A DNA stretch of 64,000 nt from Bacteroidota bacterium (GCA_018816945.1 JAHIVC010000018.1:1-64000); one strand, 5' to 3'. Positions 17,867 to 28,487 are shown, numbered from the stretch's first letter. Notes: a model not told the origin generated them from the letters alone. A program made the numbers and translations.

Positions 17867-20272
17867 CTACAAAATTGCTTTTAACGAAAGAATAAAGTTT
17901 CTGCCCGGAGCAACTATCCCCGAACTGTAAGGCCTGTAACGCTGATCGGTTAGATTTTCCAATCCGGCACTCACCGTCAATTTTTCGGTAAGCTGGTACA
18001 TGGCTTTAAAGTTCAACGTGTACCATCCCGGAGAATAAGGATTGCCATTTGCATCAATTGCATATATTTCCGGTTTGCCTTTTTCTTCTTCTGCTAAATC
18101 TTCATATTTACGATCTCCGCTATAAATTGCATATAATTGCATATTCAGCTTGTTTTTATTATAAATCAACCGCGAAATACCGAACCATGGAGGTGCATGA
18201 CGAGAAGGACTCGTTGTTCCATCATCCAGTTCTTCTTCACCCACCTGATAATTGAAATCTGATAAAATACCAAATCCGGATGGTAATTTAATTTCAATTC
18301 CGGCCTGAATACCGTATACATTTGCAACAGCTGCATTTTGTATTGCCTGAACCTGACTAAGTTCTCCGGCATACACGATACTATCAAGTCCATTCAACAT
18401 AAAATCACGCCTTACCATTGCATTTTTAAGTTTGGTATAATAACCGGTCAGGTCTATTTTCACAACATCATTAAAAACCCTGGCAACTCCTAAATCCAAA
18501 TTATAAGCATATTCTGCCTTGAGATTTGGGTTAGGAACAGTAACTGCACCCGGCTCCGAATCGAATACCTTTCCCACATCATCAACATTGGGCGATCTAA
18601 AACCGGTTGCAGCATTTGCATTAATAACCCACTCTTCCGTTGGACGATAAACAACACCAAAACTGCCGGTCAACGAACCATTATCAATTTTTGCTGTAGT
18701 AAAAGGAAAAGGATAAAAACGGGTATCAAAATCTGCATCAAGTTTAAAATAATTATATCTCAACCCTGTTTGTAATAAAACCTTTTCTGAAACCTTAAAC
18801 TGATCAGAAATATAGGCACCATATGAGGCCCATGTTGATAGCGGGTAACGACTTGCCCCGTCCTGACTTATTCCGGTGATAATATTTTTGTCTATTCCTG
18901 TAGAGGTAACATCGTTCCAAACAATCTCCAAACCATAGAAAAGTTCATTTTTCGAATTCAGCGCTTTTACAAAGTCAAGATTAAAGGAAGTTGCATCCAC
19001 CTTTTCAATTCGGGTTTCCCTTCCTGTTTTATTAATATCCCTGCTTATTCGGCTTTCTTCAAAGTACTGTTGCGCCAGATTAATTGTCATTTGATCATAA
19101 ACAGAATTATTTGCTGTATGCGTAATTTTAAGATTATTCATCATCCATATTTGCGGACCATAATTCCATTCACCATAGCGAGGTAATCCGTTTTTATATC
19201 TGATATGCCTGTCGTATCGCGAATATTCTGAAGTTTCTGAATAATGGAAACCATATTGAAAATCCCATTTGTTATTTAATTTAAAACGGATTTTCTGCAT
19301 CATGTTAATTTGTGAATAACCTGAAGGACGCTGAATGAGCGGATTATCATTAGTAATTACCACATCTACTCCATTCTGCCTTTGTACATAAAAAGGACGG
19401 AGATATTCATCCGGACCATGCGTTCCCATTCGTAAATCGCCATAATCATTTGAACTGATACTGCTAATTAAGGCCCATTTTTTCCAACCAATATTTACAT
19501 CGAAATGTTCCGTTTTTTCATTGTTAGCTGAAGAATAACGTGCAATGGCTTTACCGGTAATTAATGGATGATCGGCGAGTGATAGTTGAGGTGTAAGCGT
19601 TTGAAAATTCATCACCCCTCCAATGGCATCACTGCCATAAATAACAGATCCGGGACCAAAAAATACTTCCGAACGCTCGATGGCCATCGGGTCAAGAGAA
19701 ATTACATTTTGCAGGTTTCCACTCCTGAAAATGGCTGTATTCATTCGAACCCCATCAACTGTGTACAAAAGCCTGTTGGTGGCAAATCCGCGAATCATAG
19801 GACTTCCACCTCCTTGCTGGCTTTTTTGGATAAATACTTTACCTGTGATACTTAAAAGATCTGCAGCAGTTTGAGGATTTTGTAGCGCAACTTCCTTCAC
19901 ATTAAGGGTCATTATTTTTGAAGGAGTTGTGCTTGATGATTGATTCCATCTTGTTGCGGAAACAACAAACTCGTCGATGTTTATTAAAAGTGGTTTAAGT
20001 TGTATTTCGAAGGATTCTGTTTCAAGTTCTGCGTAACTTTTAGTGATCGTTTTGTAACCCAATATGCGGATTTCTATTCTTTTAGATCCTTTAAAAGCGG
20101 AGATATCAGCACGCCCAATGGCATTTGTTGTAGTAAAAGCTTTAGGCGTTTCACTCATCAGGGCAACCTGTTCTATCGGTTTTCCGGATTCCTGATCAGA
20201 GATGTTTATCGTTTGGGAAACCATAAAAATTGACATCCCCATCAATAAACAGAAAAGAAATATTTTTTTCAT
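17867..20272 (-). CDS. TonB-dependent outer-membrane receptor, heme/hemoglobin type
   Basis: An 801-aa receptor with a signal peptide (residues 1-19), a carboxypeptidase-regulatory-like domain (about 22-95), a TonB box region (DEFVVSATRW, about 102-111), a plug (about 120-225) and a C-terminal beta-barrel. The plug sequence with PMIRGFATNRLLYTVDGVRMN and the barrel end SSGIVAPGRNF resemble the hemoglobin/transferrin/lactoferrin receptor branch, so heme or iron uptake is the best guess; copper or another metal cannot be excluded. A small membrane-anchored protein gene lies upstream on the same strand, with two hairpins between. Confidence 0.88.
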   Translation of the reverse strand: MKKIFLFCLLMGMSIFMVSQTINISDQESGKPIEQVALMSETPKAFTTTNAIGRADISAFKGSKRIEIRILGYKTITKSYAELETESFEIQLKPLLINIDEFVVSATRWNQSSSTTPSKIMTLNVKEVALQNPQTAADLLSITGKVFIQKSQQGGGSPMIRGFATNRLLYTVDGVRMNTAIFRSGNLQNVISLDPMAIERSEVFFGPGSVIYGSDAIGGVMNFQTLTPQLSLADHPLITGKAIARYSSANNEKTEHFDVNIGWKKWALISSISSNDYGDLRMGTHGPDEYLRPFYVQRQNGVDVVITNDNPLIQRPSGYSQINMMQKIRFKLNNKWDFQYGFHYSETSEYSRYDRHIRYKNGLPRYGEWNYGPQIWMMNNLKITHTANNSVYDQMTINLAQQYFEESRISRDINKTGRETRIEKVDATSFNLDFVKALNSKNELFYGLEIVWNDVTSTGIDKNIITGISQDGASRYPLSTWASYGAYISDQFKVSEKVLLQTGLRYNYFKLDADFDTRFYPFPFTTAKIDNGSLTGSFGVVYRPTEEWVINANAATGFRSPNVDDVGKVFDSEPGAVTVPNPNLKAEYAYNLDLGVARVFNDVVKIDLTGYYTKLKNAMVRRDFMLNGLDSIVYAGELSQVQAIQNAAVANVYGIQAGIEIKLPSGFGILSDFNYQVGEEELDDGTTSPSRHAPPWFGISRLIYNKNKLNMQLYAIYSGDRKYEDLAEEEKGKPEIYAIDANGNPYSPGWYTLNFKAMYQLTEKLTVSAGLENLTDQRYRPYSSGIVAPGRNFILSLKAIL

Positions 20273-20298
20273 CCGTAAATAATTTTAATAAATAGGTC

Positions 20299-20357
20299 GG
20301 ATGGAACTCGCATATGAAATGTCCATCCATGTTTACGTTAAACGAATATGCTCGTTT
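20299..20357 (-). promoter_or_regulatory. Two hairpins upstream of the TonB receptor gene
   Basis: GGATGGA/TCCATCC (20299-20305 with 20322-20328) and AAACGA/TCGTTT (20340-20345 with 20352-20357) form two adjacent inverted repeats in the 175-bp gap before the receptor start. They could be operators or leader structures for metal or heme control. Confidence 0.4.
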
Positions 20358-20447
20358 CATCATGAAAATAAAAAATTAATTAAACAAATAGGTCATGTTT
20401 GCCCGCCTCTATATGATTAAACCATAGAACGAAAACATGAAACAGCA

Positions 20448-20999
20448 TTATAAAATTTCAATTTGTTTAATTAGCACAGGGGGTGGCGTTGGGGGTGGCC
20501 ATAAAGGAGATGAATAAATAACTGATTGGCCGCCATAATAATTCTTTGCAATTTGTGGTGTTGATTCCTGTTGTTCAAATCCGGAAGGACAAAAGAGTAA
20601 CTTAAAGTAGTTGGACAATTGTTTTTGTTTCAATCTGTTTTGTTGATCCAATCCCAAGGCATCAGCAACAAGCTTTTTTAATTGCTTTTCCAGTTTTGTT
20701 TCCTCATGATCCCACCAACACCAATAAAAAATGCTATCACCTTCTATTTGCTTTTCAACCACATCGTACATTTGTTGTTTATATTCAAATTCCTTTGAAT
20801 GCTTCCAGTTCAATTCACTCTGTACACTCGCTGTTGAAAACTTCAGTAAAACCAACTCATCTTTATCCAATCCTTCAATAATTCGCTTTTTAATATCTTT
20901 TCTGACCACGGATTTTTGGTATTGCAACCAGTTATAGGTTAAAAAAACCGGTGCAATAAGTATTAAAAGAAGTAATATTCCAATGATCTTTTTCTTCAC
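20448..20999 (-). CDS. Hypothetical membrane-anchored protein next to TonB receptor
   Basis: A 183-aa protein starting at GTG 20999, with one N-terminal membrane segment (residues about 4-25) and a soluble extracytoplasmic domain containing YWCWWDHEETKLEKQL near the middle and a proline-rich end (PPPTPPP). I do not recognise a family. Similar small anchored proteins occur beside TonB receptors in Bacteroidota, so it may assist the receptor; this is inference from position only. Confidence 0.6.
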   Translation of the reverse strand: MKKKIIGILLLLILIAPVFLTYNWLQYQKSVVRKDIKKRIIEGLDKDELVLLKFSTASVQSELNWKHSKEFEYKQQMYDVVEKQIEGDSIFYWCWWDHEETKLEKQLKKLVADALGLDQQNRLKQKQLSNYFKLLFCPSGFEQQESTPQIAKNYYGGQSVIYSSPLWPPPTPPPVLIKQIEIL

Positions 21000-21128
21000 G
21001 CTTCTAATTGTAAGTTGCTAAAGTAGTCAAAAGTGAGTGCTTCTTGGGTTTTTTACGGATGTTTTCTTCGTTCTGACTTTTATTATAAGAAGGATTCGTG
21101 CCATACCTTTCATCACATTTAAGATAAC

Positions 21129-22085
21129 TTATGGGAATAATTGTAATATAGATAGTATGAATGGAAGGCTGATCAAACTTAAAATATGAGAAATAAAAAC
21201 ATTCTTCATTGCCAGTTCATCATCACCTCCATACCTTTTTGCCACTAGAACCATAATAGCCATACAAGGCATGGCCGATTCAAGAATAAGCGAAGAAAAT
21301 GCAACTGTATTCATTTCAATATTCAGGACATTAAATATTGCCTTAAACATGAAAATGAAAACCACGGGCAATAAAAACATTTTATTAAAACTCAGTACAT
21401 AAACATTTATCGACCGAAGGGTATTTTTAATTTTTGTTTGCGCAAGCAATACTCCAATATAGATAATTGCCAGATATAGGGTAGTCCCTCCGAGGCCATT
21501 CAAAGGGGTATTTATTATATCCGGTATACGAATACTAAATGCCATCATCAGCAATCCCAATGACAATGCAATAATATTCGGATTGATCAATTTTTTCAGG
21601 TTCTTGATCCCTTTTTCTTTAGTCGATGGATTTAATTTAAAAACGCCGTAGGTCCACATCACGGTGTTAATTGCTAATTGGTAAAGTGCCGCGTATAAAA
21701 TTGCTTCCCCTCCCGGAAATAATGCATCCAGTAAAGGAAACCCCAGAAATACAATATTCCCAAATGCAGTGTGAAGCTCATGCACGGCTGCCTGTGGCTT
21801 CTTTAGTTTAAATAATTTAGCAGTGAGTTTCCCGATAAAAAGTTGAATAAAAAGGATTAGATAAGTGCCCAGTATGACCATTGCACCATTTCTTAAAATC
21901 TCTGAAGTTAAATTTAAGCTGGCTAGTTTTGTAACAATTAGCAAGGGTAGGGTTACAAAGAAAATGAGTTTTTCGATAACTTCCTTGGCCGAGTTTTGCA
22001 AAATCTTAAATCGATAAGCGATAATTCCGCACAGGGCGAGTACGCCTAAAAAAACGATCTGGTTTATAATGGTAGTAAATCCCAT
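21129..22085 (-). CDS. AEC-family transporter (auxin efflux carrier-like permease)
   Basis: A 318-aa membrane protein with about ten hydrophobic segments in the two inverted halves typical of AEC permeases; the PTS-like helix breaks (FGNIVFLGFPLLDALF near residue 107 and ESAMPCMAIMVLVAKRYGG near 265-285) match the family. Bacterial members move dicarboxylates such as malate. Substrate here unknown. Single gene. Confidence 0.85.
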   Translation of the reverse strand: MGFTTIINQIVFLGVLALCGIIAYRFKILQNSAKEVIEKLIFFVTLPLLIVTKLASLNLTSEILRNGAMVILGTYLILFIQLFIGKLTAKLFKLKKPQAAVHELHTAFGNIVFLGFPLLDALFPGGEAILYAALYQLAINTVMWTYGVFKLNPSTKEKGIKNLKKLINPNIIALSLGLLMMAFSIRIPDIINTPLNGLGGTTLYLAIIYIGVLLAQTKIKNTLRSINVYVLSFNKMFLLPVVFIFMFKAIFNVLNIEMNTVAFSSLILESAMPCMAIMVLVAKRYGGDDELAMKNVFISHILSLISLPFILSILQLFP

Positions 22086-22200
22086 TTTTTACATGAATTG
22101 ATATTGCAAATTTATAATAAACCAATTAAAAATTTGATTAACGTGACATGGATCATTAGATCATATACCAAACAATGAATCTGTTATACAAATAAGATCA

Positions 22201-22231
22201 TTTGATATTTATTCAAATATTTTTATCTTTG
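22201..22231 (+). promoter_or_regulatory. Full Bacteroidota promoter (TTTG-N19-TATCTTTG)
   Basis: TTTG at 22201-22204 and TATCTTTG at 22224-22231 are exactly 19 bp apart, the best complete match to the Bacteroidota -33/-7 consensus I found. Transcription would start near 22236, giving a leader of about 125 nt for the lipoprotein at 22360. Confidence 0.7.
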
Positions 22232-22359
22232 ATTATAATAAACGTTTGAAGAGTCAAGAATTAAAAATTGAGCTTATTCCAAGAGAGTTATAAAAGTGAA
22301 AAATATCAAATTATTCCTTATTTAACAAATGAGAACAGTACTAACTTAAAAAACTTTAT

Positions 22360-23064
22360 ATGAAAAAATTAATTATCTTATTGATCATTCCAATGATGTT
22401 TGGTTGTTCTTCAACAAAAATTTTAAAATTTTCGCACAGACCTCCGGATGTTACGACAACTCCATCTTTAAAAAAATTTTTAGCTGAGAATTATGCCCCC
22501 AAGGTTGTTTTGAGGGTTAATAAGACTTCGCAAAATGTCACAGACAATGAAAATAATGATCGTTTATACTCCTTGATTGATAATCGATTATTAGCGAATG
22601 GATTTGTGGTTAGAGACAGACAACTGTTCAATCAAATTCTTGGCAATCAGGAAAAAGATGTTGATTATCAGAAGTTAAAAGATAAAACAGATACGGATTT
22701 AATAATTGAACTGACAAAATTAGAAACAAACATCCTCTACGAAACAAATAAATATTATACTAAGAAAGGTAAAGAAAAGGTTGAAAAATCAGAGTCTTAT
22801 CAAAGAGCGGGTGCTTCTGTTGAATTTAAGCTAGTTTTAATAAATTCAAATGAACTTGCCGGGCTATATAAGTTCTATTGGGTTCCTTGTGATGAAAATA
22901 CGGGCGGTTGCGTAATCACCGAATCATCAAAGGATTCGAATAAAAAAATAAAAACCGGCAAAAAAGGAAAAGTAGAAGGTTATGAGGTTGTAACAGATAA
23001 AGAAGATATGGAAGCTTTTATTAGGGAGGCAACCGATGTACTTGTTTCAGAAATGAGAAAGTAA
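22360..23064 (+). CDS. Hypothetical lipoprotein
   Basis: A 234-aa protein with a lipoprotein signal (MMFGC, Cys at residue 16). The body is mixed alpha/beta with a lysine-rich segment (KKIKTGKKGKVEG, about 188-200) and a C-terminal helix. The RLLANGFVVRDRQLFNQIL segment recalls CsgG/DUF-type outer-membrane lipoproteins that contain an anticodon-binding-like fold, but I cannot assign a family. Driven by a strong-looking promoter of its own and followed by a bidirectional terminator. Confidence 0.65.
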   Translation: MKKLIILLIIPMMFGCSSTKILKFSHRPPDVTTTPSLKKFLAENYAPKVVLRVNKTSQNVTDNENNDRLYSLIDNRLLANGFVVRDRQLFNQILGNQEKDVDYQKLKDKTDTDLIIELTKLETNILYETNKYYTKKGKEKVEKSESYQRAGASVEFKLVLINSNELAGLYKFYWVPCDENTGGCVITESSKDSNKKIKTGKKGKVEGYEVVTDKEDMEAFIREATDVLVSEMRK

Positions 23065-23132
23065 AACTCAAAAATTTATTTCCAGTCAATAATTCAGACC
23101 TATTATTAGCCCAAATATTTTGAACACAAATA

Positions 23133-23164
23133 AAAAACCCACTCAAATGAAGTGGGTTTTTTTT
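23133..23164. terminator. Bidirectional terminator
   Basis: AAAACCCACT and AGTGGGTTTT pair around a CAAATGA loop, with A-run and T-run flanks, between converging genes. Confidence 0.88.
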
Positions 23165-23168
23165 GCAT

Positions 23169-24662
23169 TTATTTTTTCTTTAGAATATTCGGGGGCAAAA
23201 TATCACCCTCAAAATACATCTCTTTTGAATGAGGTTTGAAACTTTTTGAGTCAGCAACCTTCTTAAAAATGCTTGGGCTGTATGATTTGGTTTGCGGGAC
23301 TCCGTTTATGGCATTTAATGCAGCTTTTAACATAGGTTCATTCACATCGCCAAATGGCAATAAATTAGCAATGTCTTCTTCAGCTTCAATATCGGGAGAG
23401 AAACCATTCACAAAGTCACTTACTCCATTTGAATTGGCAATTTTCAAAGTAATAGGTTGTAAAGCCCATTTGTGGTTAGGATTAATATTCCCATTATTAT
23501 CATAATCTTTAATTGTAAACGAACCAACATTTTTCCCATGGGTATTCTCTCCAACTAAAATTACTTCCATGTATGGATCGAGCCCATTTATGACCAACTC
23601 ACTTGCCGAAGCAGAACCTCCTGTGGTAATGATATAAACTCTATTTAAATTTAAAGAATTGATGGGTTTATCTGGACCAGATTCCTGAGCTATTCCGGCT
23701 TCAAATCTGGTCTTAAAATAATCAGACCCATATTTACCTCGGAAATAATCATCTAATTTATCGTTATATTGAGTAAGTGCAAATACCTTAGTGGAATCAG
23801 CTCTATAAATCATGCTTGCCAGATATGCGGCTGTTTGCACGGAACCTCCGCCATTATATCGAAAATCTAAAATCAAATCCTGGATTCCTGCGTTTTTAAA
23901 CACTCCAAAAGCAGTATTTAAATCATTATCATAATTTGATCGAAAAGCGTTATAAACCATATAACCTACCTTTCTGCCAGACGATTCAATTAACTTGGTA
24001 TAATGAATCGGATTTTCATGAACCTCTACGGCGGTTAAAGATACGGTATGATTATTTGGGGTAATTACATTATTAATGATATTAGCAAATGATATTGCAA
24101 ACGCATTCCTATCAAAAAGTAAAGTTCTATAATTACTCATATTCAAGTTTTGCGAGTCAATTGCAATGAAAATATCACCACGTTTAATTCCGGCAATTGC
24201 GGCCGGGGTTCCCGGAACAACATATTGAACATACCCGAAAACACCTTCATTACCATATCTGACTAATCCATATTCAAATCCCATCGAAAGTGAAACCCCC
24301 TGAAATGAATTCTCTAATGCAACATAATCGTCTACTATCCACGACCATTTATCGATTGTGCCAGGCTGATAAAGTAAAGATTCAAACAAATCATCGTGCG
24401 AACTATACGTTTTTAAGAATGCAAGTAAAGCACTAGTAGTGGCAAAACGATTATCCGCTAAATTAGGAACGTTTTTATACCATAAATAATAAAGATTCAT
24501 GTTATACCAAATAAACTGATCAATCTCAGATGCTATGTTAACAGAATCATTGTTTTCAATGATGGGATCATCTATTTTTTTATCCTTTTTACATCCACCT
24601 ATTGATATCACAAATACTGCTATTATTAAGAAAATAAGCAGTCTTATATTTTTCCCTGTCAT
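23169..24662 (-). CDS. S41-family exported peptidase with PDZ domain, lipoprotein
   Basis: From ATG 24662 the protein is 497 aa. An in-frame ATG at 24704 lies upstream of the -7 box (24690-24683) and is therefore unlikely. A lipoprotein signal ends in ISIGGC. A PDZ-like region (VVPGTPAAIAGIKRGDIFIAI) sits near residue 150-170, and the tail-specific protease core contains LILDFRYNGGG, the nucleophile region TGGSASASE and the lysine of GENTHGKNVG. Related C-terminal processing peptidases degrade or mature periplasmic proteins. Substrate unknown. Confidence 0.88.
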   Translation of the reverse strand: MTGKNIRLLIFLIIAVFVISIGGCKKDKKIDDPIIENNDSVNIASEIDQFIWYNMNLYYLWYKNVPNLADNRFATTSALLAFLKTYSSHDDLFESLLYQPGTIDKWSWIVDDYVALENSFQGVSLSMGFEYGLVRYGNEGVFGYVQYVVPGTPAAIAGIKRGDIFIAIDSQNLNMSNYRTLLFDRNAFAISFANIINNVITPNNHTVSLTAVEVHENPIHYTKLIESSGRKVGYMVYNAFRSNYDNDLNTAFGVFKNAGIQDLILDFRYNGGGSVQTAAYLASMIYRADSTKVFALTQYNDKLDDYFRGKYGSDYFKTRFEAGIAQESGPDKPINSLNLNRVYIITTGGSASASELVINGLDPYMEVILVGENTHGKNVGSFTIKDYDNNGNINPNHKWALQPITLKIANSNGVSDFVNGFSPDIEAEEDIANLLPFGDVNEPMLKAALNAINGVPQTKSYSPSIFKKVADSKSFKPHSKEMYFEGDILPPNILKKK

Positions 24663-24682
24663 ATTATAATTTTTTAGAAGAG

Positions 24683-24690
24683 CAAAATTA
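24683..24690 (-). promoter_or_regulatory. -7 box of the S41 peptidase gene
   Basis: TAATTTTG followed by C on the minus strand fits TAnnTTTG, giving a leader of about 17 nt to ATG 24662. Confidence 0.55.
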
Positions 24691-24771
24691 TACAAATAAA
24701 CCATAATATTGAGAACAAATTAAATTCTCAATTATTGTGATCACCAAGAAATAATAAAGAGGATAAAGAAC

Positions 24772-26313
24772 CTACCAGTTTACAAAATTAATCCTGAAGT
24801 TTTCGCTTTGGTAGTTTCTTACAATTTGCTGTTTTGCATCTTCAGCCTGTTTTTTTGTTTCATAACCTATTGATACGCGATGGCCTCCCATAACTTCGGC
24901 CCAATCATAAACATCGCGGGCAATTAAACTATTAAAGGATCCTTGTAATTTATACGGTTCAACAACATAATGAACATTACTGATAAAGACGTTATAATGA
25001 TTGTTTGAAACAGTTCCGGGTATAATGATTGTCCTGTTTGGAGGATTACAAAAACAAGATGACCAAACAAAATAATAATAGGGTGGTTTTTCAATATAAC
25101 TTACACTAGATGTTATCCAAAGACTAGAAGATACCGTTGATTTTGCAGGCTTAATTTCAATTTCAGCATCGTTTCTGAATAATTTAGCTTCAAAATCATA
25201 ACAGTCGTCCATTCCGATAATAAATATTTCGGCATCACAATCTTTATCATAATCGGCCCAATAAGCACCGCCTAAATAAACACCCGGAAGCCCTGCATTT
25301 GCATCCATAAAAATAAACTTTCCATCATTTCGATAAACTCGCGTTGTTGGCCCAAATATGCTTTCACCACTTACCAACAAATCAAGATCTCCATCGCAAT
25401 CGTAATCCATAACCTGTACTTCACCCGAACGCATTCCAAGAATGGACGTTCCAATTTCTGTAAATCCTTTTTTCCCATCATTTCGATAAAAATATGAAAC
25501 GAGTTGAAAATTATTACTTTCCCCTGTAAGAAATACGTCAAGATCTCCATCATTATCAAAATCGCCCCATACAGCCTTTCCATATTTAACACCTCTTAAT
25601 GGAGCATTAATACTGACAAAATCAGTGTTGTTAACATTTTGGTAAATTAAGGAATAGGCATCTCCTTCTCTTGTTTCACCCGTAATAAGAATATCCCCGT
25701 CACCATCCTTATCGTAATCGCCCCAGCTCACCGATCCGCCATAGAGAGGCACCAGGTTAGCGCCTATATCAGAAAAACTGGTATTATTTATATTTTTGTA
25801 GACTTTCGAATAAATTTGTCCATTGTTTTCGCCACAAATCACAATGTCGAACTTACCATCACCATTAAAATCACCTACATCAATATCTCCATCTCTCACA
25901 CCTAGTATGTTTGGATTATAGGCAGTAAATTGCCCCCGTCCGTCGTTTTTAAATATTCGGGTCAAAATTTCTCCCTTATTATTTTCACCTGTAATAAATA
26001 AATCGTTATCCCCATCTTTATCCATATCTATCCATGCCATAGCTGAACGGTACATATTCATGATTCCCGAATTTTGAGGAATGAAATTCCCCTTTTTATC
26101 ATTGATGTAAAGATTGGTTTCAATGATTTTTTGATTCGCACTGTACCTTTCTCCTGTTGTTACCAAGTCATGATAACCATCTTTGTTCACATCGATCCAT
26201 GCTGAATTGCTCTGAATTAATCCTTCAGTTTTTGTATGTATAAACACAAATGGCTGGGCGTTAACTCCTATATAAAAGAAACAAGACAATAGAAGTACTT
26301 TTAATACTCTCAT
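24772..26313 (-). CDS. Secreted FG-GAP/VCBS-repeat protein with SPOR-like C-terminus
   Basis: A 513-aa protein with a signal peptide (residues 1-19). Seven calcium-loop repeats of the form D-x-(D/N)-x-D-G-x-x-D follow one another through residues about 40-370 (for example DVNKDGYHDL, DFNGDGKFDI, DFDNDGDLDV), each with a GE after the strand, making a beta-propeller. The last 35 residues (GGHRVSIGYETKKQAEDAKQQ) look like a SPOR domain, which binds denuded peptidoglycan at division sites. No C-terminal T9SS signal is evident. The combination of propeller and SPOR-like end is unusual. Confidence 0.78.
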   Translation of the reverse strand: MRVLKVLLLSCFFYIGVNAQPFVFIHTKTEGLIQSNSAWIDVNKDGYHDLVTTGERYSANQKIIETNLYINDKKGNFIPQNSGIMNMYRSAMAWIDMDKDGDNDLFITGENNKGEILTRIFKNDGRGQFTAYNPNILGVRDGDIDVGDFNGDGKFDIVICGENNGQIYSKVYKNINNTSFSDIGANLVPLYGGSVSWGDYDKDGDGDILITGETREGDAYSLIYQNVNNTDFVSINAPLRGVKYGKAVWGDFDNDGDLDVFLTGESNNFQLVSYFYRNDGKKGFTEIGTSILGMRSGEVQVMDYDCDGDLDLLVSGESIFGPTTRVYRNDGKFIFMDANAGLPGVYLGGAYWADYDKDCDAEIFIIGMDDCYDFEAKLFRNDAEIEIKPAKSTVSSSLWITSSVSYIEKPPYYYFVWSSCFCNPPNRTIIIPGTVSNNHYNVFISNVHYVVEPYKLQGSFNSLIARDVYDWAEVMGGHRVSIGYETKKQAEDAKQQIVRNYQSENFRINFVNW

Positions 26314-26442
26314 GCGGTGCGATTTTTAATTGAAAATCGTTTATTGATAGATTCTTACAAAATAAAACCTAATTCTTCTAACTTAAATATAAATTAAGAT
26401 AATTTATTTACATTGAATTGTTTAAAAGTATAAAAATTAATT

Positions 26443-26450
26443 TAACTTTG
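26443..26450 (+). promoter_or_regulatory. -7 box of the methylmalonyl-CoA operon
   Basis: TAACTTTG fits TAnnTTTG and lies 28-35 bp before the mce start codon. Confidence 0.55.
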
Positions 26451-26478
26451 TGAAAAATTTCACAGTAACATAAAAACA

Positions 26479-26889
26479 ATGAAACTAACTCATATTGAAC
26501 ATATTGGTATAGCTGTCGTAAATTTGGATGAAGCTATTTCTTATTACGAAAATGTATTGGGTTTAAAATGCTATGCATTGGAAGAAGTAAAAGATCAAAA
26601 AGTAAAAACTGCTTTCTTTAAAATTGGTCAAACAAAAATTGAACTTTTAGAATCAACGGACCCGGAAGGACCGATTGGTAAATTTATTGAAAATAAAGGT
26701 CAGGGCGTCCATCATATTGCATTTGCCGTAAATAAAATTGAAGAGGCTTTAATTGAAGCTGAAAATAAAAATATCAAACTTATTGATAAAACACCACGAA
26801 AAGGAGCTGAAGGTTTAGATATTGCATTCCTTCATCCTAAAAGTACTATGGGAGTATTAACAGAACTTTGCGAAGATAAAAACAAATAA
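26479..26889 (+). CDS. mce: Methylmalonyl-CoA epimerase
   Basis: This 136-aa glyoxalase/VOC-fold enzyme interconverts (R)- and (S)-methylmalonyl-CoA. Metal ligands are visible as the His of HIEHIGIAV near the N-terminus, the His of GVHHIAFAV near residue 75 and the Glu of VLTELCE near the C-terminus. It leads the decarboxylase operon, 11 bp before the carboxyltransferase gene, so it feeds the (S)-isomer into decarboxylation. Confidence 0.93.
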   Translation: MKLTHIEHIGIAVVNLDEAISYYENVLGLKCYALEEVKDQKVKTAFFKIGQTKIELLESTDPEGPIGKFIENKGQGVHHIAFAVNKIEEALIEAENKNIKLIDKTPRKGAEGLDIAFLHPKSTMGVLTELCEDKNK

Positions 26890-26900
26890 AACAATCAAAA

Positions 26901-28460
26901 ATGGCCATTGAAGATAAAATTCAAGAATTACTGAATAAAAGAGAAGAAGCCAGATTAGGCGGGGGGTTAAAACGAATTGATTCGCAGCACAGCAAAGGTA
27001 AATTTACTGCCCGTGAACGCATTCATCTTCTGTTAGATGAAGGAAGCTTTGAAGAATATGATATGTTTATGACACATCGTTCTCATGATTTTGGAATGGA
27101 TAAACTTCATTTTTTATCCGACGCAGTAGTAACAGGACATGGAACAATTGACGGAAGGGTGGTGTATGTATTCTCTCAGGACTTTACAGTTTTTGGAGGT
27201 TCACTTTCCGAGACCTTTTCTCAAAAAATCTGCAAAGTTATGGATCAGGCCATGAAGGTTGGCGCACCGGTTATTGGGATTAATGATAGCGGGGGAGCAC
27301 GAATTCAGGAAGGGGTAAGGAGTTTGGCAGGTTATGCCGAAATTTTCCAACGTAATATTATGGCTTCCGGTGTTATCCCTCAAATTTCTGCCATTTTTGG
27401 CCCGTGTGCAGGTGGAGCAGTTTACTCACCTGCTTTAACTGATTTTATCCTGATGAGCAAGGACACTAGCTATATGTTTGTTACCGGGCCAAAAGTTACC
27501 AAAACAGTAACAGGTGAAATAATTTCAACTGAAGATTTGGGAGGCTCTGAGGTTCATAGTAAAAAATCAGGAATCGCTCACTTTGTTTCAGAAGATGAGC
27601 GTGAAGGGATTTTAATTCTTCGTAAATTAATGAGCTTCCTTCCGCAAAATAATCTCGAAGATCCACCAATTACGGATTGTAAGGATCCTATTGACCGTTT
27701 GGATGATTTGTTAAATCAAATTATTCCGGAAAACCCAAACAAGCCTTACGATGTTAAAGATATTATACATACCATTGTTGACAATGGAGAATTTTTAGAG
27801 GTACAATGCAGTTACGCTCAGAATATAGTTATCGGTTTTGCAAAATTTGACGGGATGCCGGTTGGAATCGTAGCCAATCAACCAAATTATTTAGCCGGGG
27901 TTTTGGATATTAATTCTTCACGAAAAGCCGGCAGATTTGTACGCTTCTGCGATGCTTTCAATATCCCGATCGTAACATTGGTAGATGTACCGGGATTTTT
28001 ACCTGGAAGTTCACAAGAATATGGGGGCATTATCATTCATGGTGCCAAACTGTTGTTTGCTTATGGTGAAGCTACGGTTCCTAAAGTTACCATAACCTTA
28101 CGTAAATCATATGGGGGGGCTCATGATGTTATGAGTTCGAAACAGCTAAGAGGAGATATAAATTATGCTTGGCCTTCGGCCGAAATAGCTGTTATGGGAC
28201 CGGCTGGTGCAATTGAAATACTGGCAGGCAAAGAAATAGCAGGAATTACAAATGAAGAAGATAAAGCCAAATTAATTGCTCAAAAAGAAGAAGAATACCG
28301 CACAAAATTTGCCAATCCTTATGAAGCTGCAAAATATGGCTATATCGATGATGTAATCGAACCTCGTAATACCAGGTTCAGAATTATTCGGGCATTAAGA
28401 ATTTTAGCTACAAAAAAGGATTCAAATCCACCTAAAAAACACTCGAATATTCCACTATAA
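26901..28460 (+). CDS. mmdA: Methylmalonyl-CoA decarboxylase alpha subunit (carboxyltransferase)
   Basis: A 519-aa acyl-CoA carboxyltransferase. It moves the carboxyl group from methylmalonyl-CoA to the biotin carrier. The N-terminal half carries the SGGARIQEG oxyanion region (about residue 128-136) and the C-terminal half the [21 protein letters not shown] block (about 365-385) with RKSYGGAH. The close genes for OadG, biotin carrier and the membrane beta subunit identify the decarboxylase role rather than propionyl-CoA carboxylase. Confidence 0.92.
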   Translation: MAIEDKIQELLNKREEARLGGGLKRIDSQHSKGKFTARERIHLLLDEGSFEEYDMFMTHRSHDFGMDKLHFLSDAVVTGHGTIDGRVVYVFSQDFTVFGGSLSETFSQKICKVMDQAMKVGAPVIGINDSGGARIQEGVRSLAGYAEIFQRNIMASGVIPQISAIFGPCAGGAVYSPALTDFILMSKDTSYMFVTGPKVTKTVTGEIISTEDLGGSEVHSKKSGIAHFVSEDEREGILILRKLMSFLPQNNLEDPPITDCKDPIDRLDDLLNQIIPENPNKPYDVKDIIHTIVDNGEFLEVQCSYAQNIVIGFAKFDGMPVGIVANQPNYLAGVLDINSSRKAGRFVRFCDAFNIPIVTLVDVPGFLPGSSQEYGGIIIHGAKLLFAYGEATVPKVTITLRKSYGGAHDVMSSKQLRGDINYAWPSAEIAVMGPAGAIEILAGKEIAGITNEEDKAKLIAQKEEEYRTKFANPYEAAKYGYIDDVIEPRNTRFRIIRALRILATKKDSNPPKKHSNIPL

Positions 28461-28487
28461 ATTATATAATTTCAACACACATAAATC

